From Flaccisagitta enflata (taxonomy: Eukaryota > Chaetognatha > Sagittoidea > Aphragmophora): a stretch of 64,000 nt of DNA. Shown piece after piece: positions 1-9,281 of this stretch. The stretch's first letter is position 1; each line of letters starts with the position of its first letter. The translations under genes were made by a program, and so were the position numbers. Below the pieces are notes generated by a model. It searched no databases and was not told the DNA's origin. It was given only the letters and a program-made list of their open reading frames with translations. The stretch lies in the NCBI GenBank assembly GCA_965153355.1, contig OZ231126.1:106826001-106890000 (forward strand). The letters run 5' to 3'.

Positions 1-339
1 CATCCAGAAGCCATGATTTCAAGAATAGTATCGGCGTTATTTTTTCCAGTCAGGAAATCAAGTTTTTGTTTGCGAAATCGGAGCTGTTTCATTTTTCTCT
101 TTCAGAGCTTTTAAATATTTCAAGGAAGACAAAATTGTTGCTCAGTAAGGTGATCTTTTCTCTCTAGAGTAAGCCATTTAATGGACTGTTCTAATCAGTT
201 GTTTGTAAGCGACATGAGGAGGCAAGCCCTCTATAGCTTTTTTGAGAAATTTGAATGGCAGCTTTAGCCACAAAAGACCAACGGTCTCCATGTACTAGCC
301 AAATTTGAAAAAAATGCTTTTATGCACAGTCAGGTTGGG

Positions 340-606
340 GTCTCACTCATAAATCGTTGTCCTAGACCATTTTTGACCTCCCCATCAGATTCCCCACCCT
401 CAAATTAGTCTAGAGGCCGGTGGAAAGCAGACCAACTCAATTATTTCTTATTTTCCTCTTTTTCTGAAAGATATTATATAATATCTTCCAGAAATCAGAA
501 AATGTGAGCTTGTCTGCTTTCCACCAGCCTTTAGACTAATTTGAGGTTGGGAAATCCAATGGTGAGGTCAAAAATGGTCCAGGACAAAGATTTTTGAGTG
601 AGACCT
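340..606. repeat. Inverted repeat nested in each 523-bp unit
   Basis: Two arms of roughly 110 bp (about 340-450 and 497-605) are reverse complements. They include 'cctcaaattagtct' against 'agactaatttgagg', and 'ggtggaaagcagac' against 'gtctgctttccacc'. They are separated by an AT-rich, CT-rich spacer. The same structure recurs in the units at about 2250, 2770 and 3290. It looks like an old fold-back element amplified together with the satellite. Confidence 0.8.
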
Positions 607-1065
607 GGATTTGAGTGAGAATCTAGGCCCCGCACTGGACATTTTGAACATTTTTGGCCATTTTTGGTTTTTTGAATGAGTAAAAACGCAGTCCCAGGTT
701 TATTTGCATTCCCCTTTGACTTTTGTCTGTAGTTCATCAACATCTTGGTAAAATGATACCGGTTTTTAACAAGTGATGTGTTCACTAAAAATTCTACGCA
801 GGAAACCCCAGTCGCAGTAGGAAAAGAGGTCAAAAATTCATTTTGTCAGAAAAAGTTATCGGTCCAGTTAAACCTCGATTAAGCGTTCAAAAATTATTTT
901 CAATTCATGATGACGATTGTACCTATAATAAGCAACTTATCCTGATGTTGTGACTATGTTGTCACGGGTTGTGGTGCCCTGGCTTTGTTACACTGACCAA
1001 GTCACGGAATTGATTTCTGCTTTGCTGTTGAGCAAACATCCAGAAGCCATGATTTCAAGAATAGT

Positions 1066-1939
1066 ACAGCCAGAGACCCTTGAAAAGCTCATTTCTGAGC
1101 TTTTGCTTTTTTTGCGTTTTTTTCTTAATTTCCCACGACCGTACATCCCCATCGATTGGTCTAATTTTTTGGGGGGAAGAATGTTTGGGCAACAGCTATG
1201 TGGTGGAGAAAAATTTTGGTGAAGGTATGGATTTTTATATCTTTTTTCGATTGTAGAAAAATTGACAGGTGAAAATTGTGAACATGGCAACCTTCAATTT
1301 TTTTTATTTTTCACTCATATATAGATTTTGGGGCGAGGAGTTTCAATAAATAGGCCAAAATAGATAAAGAGCTCAGAATTAAGCTTTTTGAGCTCTTGGC
1401 TGGATAACCAACTCAAAAAGCTTAATTCTGAGCTTTTTAAAAGCTCAAAGTTGAGGTTTTCAAGACTGACTGTCGCTCTAAGTCATTAAAGACTCTGTCT
1501 TGAAAAGCTCAACTTTGAGCTTTTAAAAAGCTCAGAAATGAGCTTTTTGAGTTGGTTTCCCAGCTAAATGCTCAAAAAGCTTAATTCTGAGCTTTTTTTT
1601 ATTAATTTTTTTATTTTGGCCTATTTCTTGAAGACTTCTAAGGGATTTGACAATCTAAATGAATTCCTTGCCCCAAAATCTATCCACGAGTGAAAAATAA
1701 AGAAAATCGAAGGTTGCCATGTTTGCCATTTTCACCTCTCAATTTTTCTTCAATCGAAAAAAATGATAAAAATCCATACCTACACCCCAATTTTTCTCCA
1801 CCACATAGCTGTTGCCCAAACATTCTTCAAAAAAAAAAAAATTGCCCACTCGATAGGGATGTATGGTTGTGGGAAATTAGGAAAAAAACGCGAAAAAAGC
1901 AAAAGCTCAGAAATGAGCTTTATAAGGGTCTCCGGCTGT
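1066..1939. mobile_element. Fold-back DNA transposon, 874 bp, with AGT target duplication
   Basis: The termini are inverted: ACAGCCAGAGACC at the left and its near-complement GGTCTCCGGCTGT at the right. The whole element is two long arms (about 1066-1470 and 1525-1939) that fold on each other and carry repeated AAAGCTCA motifs. The flanks are a direct AGT at 1063-1065 and 1940-1942. An uninterrupted copy of the target lies at 21-45 ('aagaatagtatcgg'), so insertion with a 3-bp duplication can be read directly. It has no transposase. A 3-bp duplication fits PIF/Harbinger or CACTA-type enzymes, but the superfamily is not established. Confidence 0.88.
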
Positions 1940-3838
1940 AGTATCGGGGTTTTTTTTTCCAGTCAGGAAATCAAGTTTTTGTTTGCAAAATCGGAGCTGT
2001 TTCATTTTTCTCTTTCAGAGCTTTTAAATATTTCAAGGAAGACAAAATTGTTGCTCAGTAAGGTGATCTTTTCTCTCTAGAGTAAGCCATTTCATGGACT
2101 GTTCTAATCAGTTGTTTGTAAGCGACATGAGGAGGCAAGCCCTCTATAGCTTTTTTGAGAAATTTGAATGGCAGCTTTAGCCACAAAAGACCAACGGTCT
2201 CCATGTACTAGCAAAATGTGAAAAAAATGCTTTTATGCACAGTCAGGGCGGGGTCTCACTCATAAATCGTTGTCCTAGACCATTTTTGACCTCCCCATCA
2301 GATTCCCCACCCTCAAATTAGTCTAGAGGCCGGTGGAAAGCAGACCAACTCAATTATTTCTTATTTTCCTCTTTTTCTGAAAGATAGTATATAATATCTT
2401 CCAGAAATCAGAAAATGTGAGCTTGTCTGCTTTCCACCAGCCTTTAGACTAATTTGAGGGTGGGAAATCCAATGGTGAGGTCAAAAATGATCCAGGACAA
2501 AGATTTTTGAGTGAGACCTGGACTTGAGTGAGAATCTAGGCCCCGCACTGGACATTTTGAACATTTTTGGCCATTTTTGGCTTTTTGAATCAGTAAAAAC
2601 GCAGTCCCAGGTTTGTTTGCATTCCCCTTTGTCTTTTGTCTGTAGTTCATCAGGGAGGCAAGCCCTCTATAGCTTTTTTGAGAAATTTGAATGGCAGCTT
2701 TAGCCACAAAAGACCAACGGTCTCCATGTACTAGCAAAATGTGAAAAAAATGCTATTATGCACAGTCAGGTCGGGGTCTCACTCATAAATCGTTGTCCTA
2801 GACCATTTTTGACCTCACCATCAGATTCCCCACCCTCAAATTAGTCTAGAGGCCGGTGGAAAGCAGACCAACTCAATTATTTCTTATTTTCCTCTTTTTC
2901 TGAAAGATAGTATATAATATCTTCCAGAAATCAGAAAATGTGAGCTTGTCTGCTTTCCACCAGCCTTTAGACTAATTTGAGGGTGGGAAATCCAATGGTG
3001 AGGTCAAAAATGATCCAGGACAAAGATTTTTGAGTGAGACCTGGACTTGAGTGAGAATCTAGGCCCCGCACTGGACATTTTGAACATTTTTGGCCATTTT
3101 TGGCTTTTTGAATCAGTAAAAACGCAGTCCCAGGTTTGTTTGCATTCCCCTTTGTCTTTTGTCTGTAGTTCATCAGGGAGGCAAGCCCTCTATAGCTTTT
3201 ATGAGAAATTTGAATAGCAGCTTTAGCCACAAAAGACCAACGGTCTCCATGTACTAGCAAAATGTGAAAAAAATGCTTTTATGCACAGTCAGGTTGGGGT
3301 CTCACTCATAAATTGTTGTCCTAGACCATTTTTGACCTCACCATCAGATTCCCCACCCTCAAATTAGTCTAGAGGCCGGTGGAAAGCAGACCAACTCAAT
3401 TATTTCTTATTTTCCTCTTTTTCTGAAAGATATTATGTAATATCTTCCAGAAATCAGAAAATGTGAGCTTGTCTGCTTTCCACAAGCCTTTAGACTAATT
3501 TGAGGGTGGGAAATCCAATGGTGAGGTCAAAAATGGTCCAGGACAAAGATTTTTGAGTGAGACCTGGATTTGAGTGAGAATCTAGGCCCCGCACTGGACA
3601 TTTTGAACATTTTTGGCCATTTTTGGCTTTTTGAATGAGTAAAAACGCAGTCCCAGGTTTGTTTGCATTCCCCTTTGACTTTTGTCTGTAGTTCATCAAG
3701 GAGGCAAGCCCTCTATAGCTTTTTTGAGAAATTTGAATGGCAGCTTTAGCCACAAAAGACCAACGGTCTCCATGTACTAGCAAAATGTGAAAAAAATGCT
3801 TTTATGCACAGTCAGGGCGGGGTCTCACTCATAAATCT

Positions 3839-3994
3839 TCGACCCGGACTAAACGTATAACGAGGCCGTCTATAACGGATCTAATGGTAATGACGAGATA
3901 CAAATAAACCAAACTGGATCAATAAAGAGTAACGGATCGATGAGGGAATAGAATAAATGAGAACTGATGAGGGCCCGAGCTATATTTCTTGACA
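3839..3994 (-). other. Possible 3' LTR end of a minus-strand retroelement
   Basis: On the minus strand a purine run (AAAACGGGGGGGG, 4007-3995) is followed at once by TGTCAAGAAATATAGC. This is the arrangement of a polypurine tract next to an LTR. The segment ends exactly where the satellite array begins at 3838, which looks like an insertion boundary. Only about 156 bp are available, the distal end is not CA, and no matching 5' LTR is seen in the window. The assignment is therefore tentative. Confidence 0.3.
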
Positions 3995-4305
3995 CCCCCC
4001 CCGTTTTTGATTGGGAGTGAATATCCTGAAAGAATATGCCAATTTCGAGAAAAAACTATAAAAATGTCGGAAATATAGCTAGGACCAGAAGGAGAAGTAT
4101 TATCGGCAGTATTACCAGTTTGTAAATTAATCGAGAAATGTGAACATCAATTCAGTAATAATCAATTCAATTGCCCGTGGTATTATATGAGGTACCACCA
4201 ATTACTTACCGAATTATATCATCGTTATTACAGTTGTACCGTGAACTGCTTAAACTGCTTAAACTGCTTAGAACTGTAACAATGAAATTATTATTGTAGT
4301 GTTTG

Positions 4306-4572
4306 TCACCATCTAGCTAAATAACCTCCATGAAGAGTGGTTTTGCCACCCAAGATGATTGTCATTATGCTAAATAGAAACCACCACATACAATGCGTTA
4401 ACTTTGTGAAATTAATATTCATATGATTAACCGTTATACCTGGTAATTGTCACCAGAAATGATATTAATTGTATTAAGCAGTGTTACACCTTTATGATTG
4501 TCACCATCCAGCTAGATGATTGTCGTCTGGAGTGGTGTTGCCACCCCTAACCACAATCATCCGCTAAATGGT
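4306..4572. repeat. Two diverged copies of a roughly 72-bp motif, 195 bp apart
   Basis: The block beginning 'gtcaccatctagcta' at 4306 is repeated, diverged, at 4500 ('gtcaccatccagcta'). Both continue through 'gagtgg..ttgccacccc' and end near 'ctaaatgg'. The surrounding 4010-4800 stretch is AT-rich and holds no credible gene. Confidence 0.65.
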
Positions 4573-4803
4573 AGTTACCATCAAGATGATTAAAACTGGC
4601 CAATAGAATTGTTATCATTAAAGCTGACGACTGATTGCTTGAGTAATTCGTACTTAATTGATAAAAATGTGGATTGTTACAATAAATTATACTGTTAAAC
4701 AATGTTTGTTAATAGTGAACTTTGAATCGATGTCTTGAAAGTTATTTGATGCGAAGCGACAAGATGTTGCTTGTTGTCGTGAATTGATTGAGAATTGGCG
4801 CAA

Positions 4804-5397
4804 TTATATATAAAGTTCATCGTTTTTGTCGTGCGTTTGTGTTCGTGTGCGCGTGAACAATACATATGAGGTTAGACTTGAAGGATAATGAGAATGTCCG
4901 GAACTGATTTTATCTGCTTCGAACAGGTCGTGATGGCTAGAATGTCCCGTAGTAATGTAGTCAGTAATTGTAATGTGCACGACCTGTTTGATTATCCGAG
5001 TATGTCCGTTTGATGTAAGTAATTGTCTGCAATAGAAGGTTGAATATCGGCGGTTAATTGCCGCCGAAAGACAAGATCCGCGGCCGAATGCCGCCGAAGA
5101 AGGATTATCAGCGGCCGCCTGCCGCCGATATGTCTGTCGAAATATCTTCCGCCGGATCGGGATGCGGTTGCCGTCTTTCGCCGGACGTGCTGTCCGCCGG
5201 AAGTCTTTCGCTAAGAATTGAATTGTCGGTCCTAGATCGCCTATGGTTCGTTGGAAACGAGATGTCATTGAGAGTATCTTTACTGGAACGTCTTTGTCGA
5301 ATTGTTGGCGAAACCACGAGCGACTATTGACAATCGCCGGTGAAATCGTTTGCGCCGGAAAGTTGATATTGCCGGAATCGTGATGAGGGATGATCAA
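4804..5397 (-). other. GC-motif-rich segment with weak ORFs on both strands
   Basis: This stretch is punctuated by variants of GCCGCCGA and TCCGCCGGA between 5045 and 5210. A 197-codon frame is open on the minus strand from a TTG start, and a shorter one is open on the plus strand from 5058. Neither has an ATG near its start, a recognisable domain or a splice structure, so I do not call a gene. A clean TATATAAAG lies at about 4807-4815 on the plus strand and could be a TATA box for a transcript running right. Confidence 0.3.
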
Positions 5398-5631
5398 ATA
5401 GAGATTGATGTCGTCAAACGAGATAGTGAGATATTGTTGAACGCATCGATGATCATATTGATGATTAGTTACATCGTATTTAGATTGATTTCAGTATCTA
5501 TAGTATTTGTTTCTACGTGTCTTTGGAGTCGAAGTATGAAGGCAGTTGTAGTTATTGAGTTGCGTCAGGTTTGTATTTATGTCAGTGAGAAAGGAATACA
5601 AACAGGGGGGGGGAGAAATGTCGGTGTGTAG
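5350..5631 (+). other. Plus-strand ORF with one hydrophobic segment, unassigned
   Basis: A 93-codon frame includes a hydrophobic stretch (about residues 33 to 59, ILMISYIVFRLISVSIVFV) that could span a membrane. It overlaps a G9 tract at 5606-5615 followed by 'agaaatgtcgg', a second polypurine-like site facing right. It may be coincidental. No family is recognised. Confidence 0.2.
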
Positions 5632-5818
5632 CGGTGTGTTTGACAAACGCGCACTTTACCTCTCCGTAAGTCGGTTAGCCCTCAAGATGATGAGAGAAAA
5701 TGAGAAGTTGAACGTATTTACAGTTAGACGTAAATTGAGTTTTGCTCGATTCGATTGATAGAAGTTTTTAGTCGAGGTAGAAGTCAAGGAGATCCAGCAA
5801 ATGGTTAATGTTGGCGGC

Positions 5819-7300
5819 CTAGGCTCTGGCTCTTCGAGAATATTTTTTGATTCTTCTCTCGTGATTTCTTATCTTCTCATGGAGTCGTTGGATTTTGGTC
5901 ATTCTTGCCCAAATTTTGCCAGTTGTTGCGCGTAGATTGTTGCGGAGTCTTTCGACTTGATTTTCGATCCAAGTTGAGAAGTCACCGTGATAGATGCCGA
6001 CTCTCCAATGTTCGTGCCAAAGAGGGAAGGTTGGAGTGAAATCAAAGCTGATGATCTCGAAAGGAATTTCCATCCAGCTGTTCACGAAGTTGGATTCGAA
6101 GATTGATGGTTGTTGGAGATATCTGTAAAATTGTGAATCTTCTCCTAACGCGATCCTGATGTTGAGAAGCATGTAAGAAGCTGTGGCGATTGACCGCCAC
6201 TGTGGCCATAGTGGGTTGCAGTCTTGGCAAATGTTGAATGGAATTAGGCCAATGCGTTTTCGGACGCTGAATATGAACCCGACCATGCCGTCGGGTGCGT
6301 ATTTGTTGATGAAGATGCGGAGAATTAGTGGAGCGAGATGGATGACATCTTCCATGGTGCAGTAGTCGATGTGAATCGGTCTTTCGATGAATCGGAGGAA
6401 GGCAAGGGTTAGTTCTCCGGTCGTAGATCCTCTTTCAAAGATGGTTTCGACCAAGTTCTGAAAATCTAGTTCGTCCATTCTATGTACTTTGAAGATGTGA
6501 GGAAGATAGATGCAACGATAACCGGTCATGTCTCCTTCTTGTCTGACGCGGATCTGAGGACGGTTTTCTGGAGAATTGGGTCGTCGGAAGGGAGCGATTG
6601 CTGCTTGGAATTCTTCTATCATCGAAATGTGCTCCCGTTTGTTGATTGGAGGATTGAGGAATTGCTGTTGAGCCGATGAACGGATTGTCGACCGAACGAT
6701 TGAATCGATTGGCCGAATCGATTGAGAAGGCTGATTGGAAGATTGATGATTGTCCCGATGATCAGATGAACGATGATAGGGATGGTTAGTTTGTCTGATC
6801 GCCGTGAAATTTGCCGATTGAACTGAATGATGATTTGCCGGAAGATTTACCGGCCAGGCTGAGGAATATTCTGTTGCTGAATTCGTGAGGAGATTTGCAG
6901 TACGGATTCTTAGTGAAGCTGCCGATGGATTGCCCAGTGTCGATGTTTGGAGATTTGCTGGGCCGGATCTTGTAAGGCTCGCTGGTGGCGGAGAGTAATT
7001 TGCCGAACGGGAATCCAAGTAATTTGCTGAACGGATTGCAGTGAAGTTGGTCGTTCGGTTGACTGTGAATCAAAATGAGGATGCGTTAGACGAGTTGCGT
7101 GATGCCCGTGATGAGTCGATTGCTGTTGGGCCTGTGAAGTCGTAACCGCCTGGACTCGACGACGGGGCAGGCGACCGTTCTCGTTGGGTTGATGGGGCGG
7201 CGCCTGCCTCATCTCCACTTCTGCGTTTGTCTGATTCATCCGAATCCGTATGTCTTCTTTGATAGTTTTCAGATTTTCTGATATTCTTTCTGTTTCTCAT
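5819..7300 (-). CDS. Two-exon gene, predicted 465 aa, paralogue of the 7765-8682 gene, unknown family
   Basis: Function is unknown. Exon 1 is 7300-7147 (ATG start) and exon 2 is 7062-5819. The 84-nt intron has donor G|GTTACG, a CTAAC branch-site match and acceptor TTTTGATTCACAG, and removing it deletes an in-frame TGA and keeps the frame. The N-terminus is short and basic (MRNRKNIRKSE), followed by about 150 residues rich in Ser, Asn and Gln with irregular [SPT]AN[LYF] repeats. Residues of roughly 225 to 430 form the domain shared with the next gene: RMDELDFQN, YAPDGMVG, IPFN, LLNIRIALGE, FPLWHEHWRVG. The C-terminus is a basic helix (IQRLHEKIRNHERRIKKYS). All parts are open, so it looks functional. 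It lies 464 bp downstream of its paralogue on the same strand. Confidence 0.72.
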
Positions 7301-7764
7301 TTTGAGACTTTGTCTTCGCGTATTTATTTGATTGGAGATGACCTATAACAGTGAACATTTAAGATTGAGGTCAGTGAATGAACAATTAATGACAAACCGA
7401 GTGAATTGAATCTATTAACAATTTTCAGAATTGACTTATACACGAGACATAAGAGGATGGGGAAGGGGGTTTTTCGGTGGAAAACAAACGTTTCGCAACG
7501 ATCAGATCAATGTTAATGCTTAATAAGATTGTTATGAGAATATAAATTGAATTTAAATGTTTGTTAAAGAAGTGTAATATTGAAACTGCAATGAGCGATC
7601 GACGTTTGACGGTTAATTATGAGCCGATAACTAAATAAGGGGGTGGTGGGGATTGGGAATATGAAAATCTCGAAGAATCAACAAGTCGCTACCAAGTGGC
7701 AACAGCTTGAGTATCAATTAGCCCCATTTGATCTGAGCTAAGAAACGGATGTATAAATTTGAAT
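7301..7764. other. Intergenic spacer between the two paralogues
   Basis: AT-rich with two G-rich runs (near 7460 and 7640). I see no ORF, repeat or polyadenylation signal I would defend. It should hold the 3' end of the upstream gene and the promoter of the 7300 gene. Confidence 0.5.
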
Positions 7765-8682
7765 TTAATATCGGAATTTCTCATTGTAGTAGTCTCTGAT
7801 GCGAAGAGCATGTGCTTTGGTATCAGACAATTTGTTGAAGGTTCTCTCTACTTGCGCTTTGATCTTTTCGGCTCGTTCTGCAAGAAGCTGGATTCTTCGT
7901 CTCTTTCTCTTGATGCTTTCTAACGCAGAATGGAGTGCGAATATGAGGAGAGGTTTAATGATAACGGAAATGTCCCTTTTTTGAGCCGGTTTTAGGTCCC
8001 AACCGAATCGCCAATGAGGGAGAGGGAAGGAAAGATCAGCTTTCAGCAACGAGTAGTCGATTACTCCCCAATGGCTGAAGAATGGGCGCTCGATGAATTT
8101 GGGGTTGAGGTATTCAAATTTGCGTTTCTCTCCAAGGACGATTTTGATGTTCATCGTGATATGATTGGACGCAATCACCATCCACCAATCATCGTTTCTG
8201 TGGAGAGGAATGTCAACGAGTCCCTGTCGGTTTCTAATGGCAAGAGCTGCACCCTTTAATCCTCTTGGTGCGTAAAGTTTGTAGAACTTCTGAAGGAGTG
8301 GGGGGGCTGCTTCTAGAATTTCTTTGAGCGTAGTCGTGATCCCGTTCGCCAAATGATTGTCGTAGTCTTCAACGAGACGAAAGAAACAAAGAATGCGTTC
8401 CGCCAATTGTGGATTGCGCTTGAAGACGTCGCCGATGAAAGACTGAAATTCGTCCTGATCCATTCTTTGCACCGCGAACTTTGGGGGAGCGCTGAACAAA
8501 AAATATGCGGCCTCTTGTTGTTCAACCGCAAATTTGATGATGCCCACATCACCGTACGTAAGAATCAGATGGTTAAAATCTCTGCGTGCATTTGCATCCT
8601 CTAACCGTTTTTGTTCTTCAGCTTTCTTGGCTTCTTCAGCCTTTCTTTGAGTTTCTCTTTTTCTCATGATTTTTCTCTTCAT
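7765..8682 (-). CDS. Single-exon gene, 305 aa, paralogue of the 5819-7300 gene, unknown family
   Basis: Function is unknown. The frame opens with ATG at 8682 and runs uninterrupted for 305 codons. Residues 1 to 35 are a charged helix (MRKRETQRKAEEAKKAEEQ), likely a coiled coil. Residues of roughly 60 to 250 match the paralogue in order: RMDQDEFQSFI, a T..E..AAPPLLQKF segment, YAPRGLKG, VDIPL, MNIKIVLGE, FEYLNPKFIE, FPLPHWRFG. The C-terminal 60 residues are again basic and helical. No signal peptide, membrane segment or enzyme motif is visible. The conserved Trp, Pro and GE positions imply selection on a folded domain. A TATATA at 8816-8821, about 135 bp upstream, could be its TATA box. Confidence 0.75.
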   Translation of the reverse strand: MKRKIMRKRETQRKAEEAKKAEEQKRLEDANARRDFNHLILTYGDVGIIKFAVEQQEAAYFLFSAPPKFAVQRMDQDEFQSFIGDVFKRNPQLAERILCFFRLVEDYDNHLANGITTTLKEILEAAPPLLQKFYKLYAPRGLKGAALAIRNRQGLVDIPLHRNDDWWMVIASNHITMNIKIVLGEKRKFEYLNPKFIERPFFSHWGVIDYSLLKADLSFPLPHWRFGWDLKPAQKRDISVIIKPLLIFALHSALESIKRKRRRIQLLAERAEKIKAQVERTFNKLSDTKAHALRIRDYYNEKFRY

Positions 8683-9281
8683 TTTTCTGATAAGACGGAG
8701 TTCGGTTTATCAAGAAATTGGATTGTTTTGAAATCAAGAATCAAGATCGAGCAATGATCAATGAAAGTAAGAAAGCGAGAATCTCGATCGAATCAGCGAA
8801 AAATCAAGTTGATCATATATAGCGATAATCAATTGTTCGAAAGAATAAACGTTATGATGATCACGGGAAAATCTTGAGTGAAGTAAACAAGTGACATACA
8901 TGTTGAAACGTGATAATAACCAATTTCGCTACGTTCGAGTTTAGTGAGTGATCATTACTAAGTAATCGAGGATAACATCGAAAGGATGGATATAATGAAA
9001 ATATTGTGTTCTTAAGTAGTAATTATAACGATCCTTAATTAGGTTTAAGGTAGATTATTATGAAGTGAGGATGTAGTTACGCGGGACTAATATTCTATTA
9101 AGTAATGTGAGTTTAGTTTTATAAGAAGTTTGACTGATTAGCAGAATAACACTGAAGGGGTTGAAATCTGATAAGTGTTATAATGATTGATTTTAATTGA
9201 CAACCGTCGCAAAGTGAATATATAAACCATCATGTGTTCTAAATCATATTAATATTTATACTTTTTTTAGAAGGCGTAATG
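8683..9281. other. AT-rich intergenic spacer
   Basis: This 599-bp spacer separates the seven-exon gene from the 305-aa gene. It contains TATATA near 8816 (minus-strand TATA candidate) and no supportable coding frame. Confidence 0.5.

Larger units (their letters stand above)
1..3838. repeat. Tandem array of about 523-bp satellite-like units
   Basis: The segment starting 'gaggcaagccctctatagc' recurs near 219, 2133, 2655, 3178 and 3700. The three copies at 2444, 2967 and 3490 are exactly 523 bp apart and nearly identical. Short minus-strand frames of 97 to 100 codons recur once per unit, but they are translations of the repeat and not genes. The array stops abruptly at 3838, where the text changes to unrelated sequence ('ttcgacccgg'). 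The first unit differs after about 740, where 300 bp of non-repeat sequence follows. Confidence 0.9.

Noticed and set aside
531-833. Conserved 97 to 100-aa protein family repeated four times
   Set aside because: The copies are part of 523-bp satellite units and overlap an inverted repeat. There is no sign of coding selection.
5058-5330. 90-codon plus-strand ORF opposite a 197-codon minus ORF
   Set aside because: Non-ATG starts, both strands open in a GCCG-motif region, no domain. Kept only as a weak segment note.
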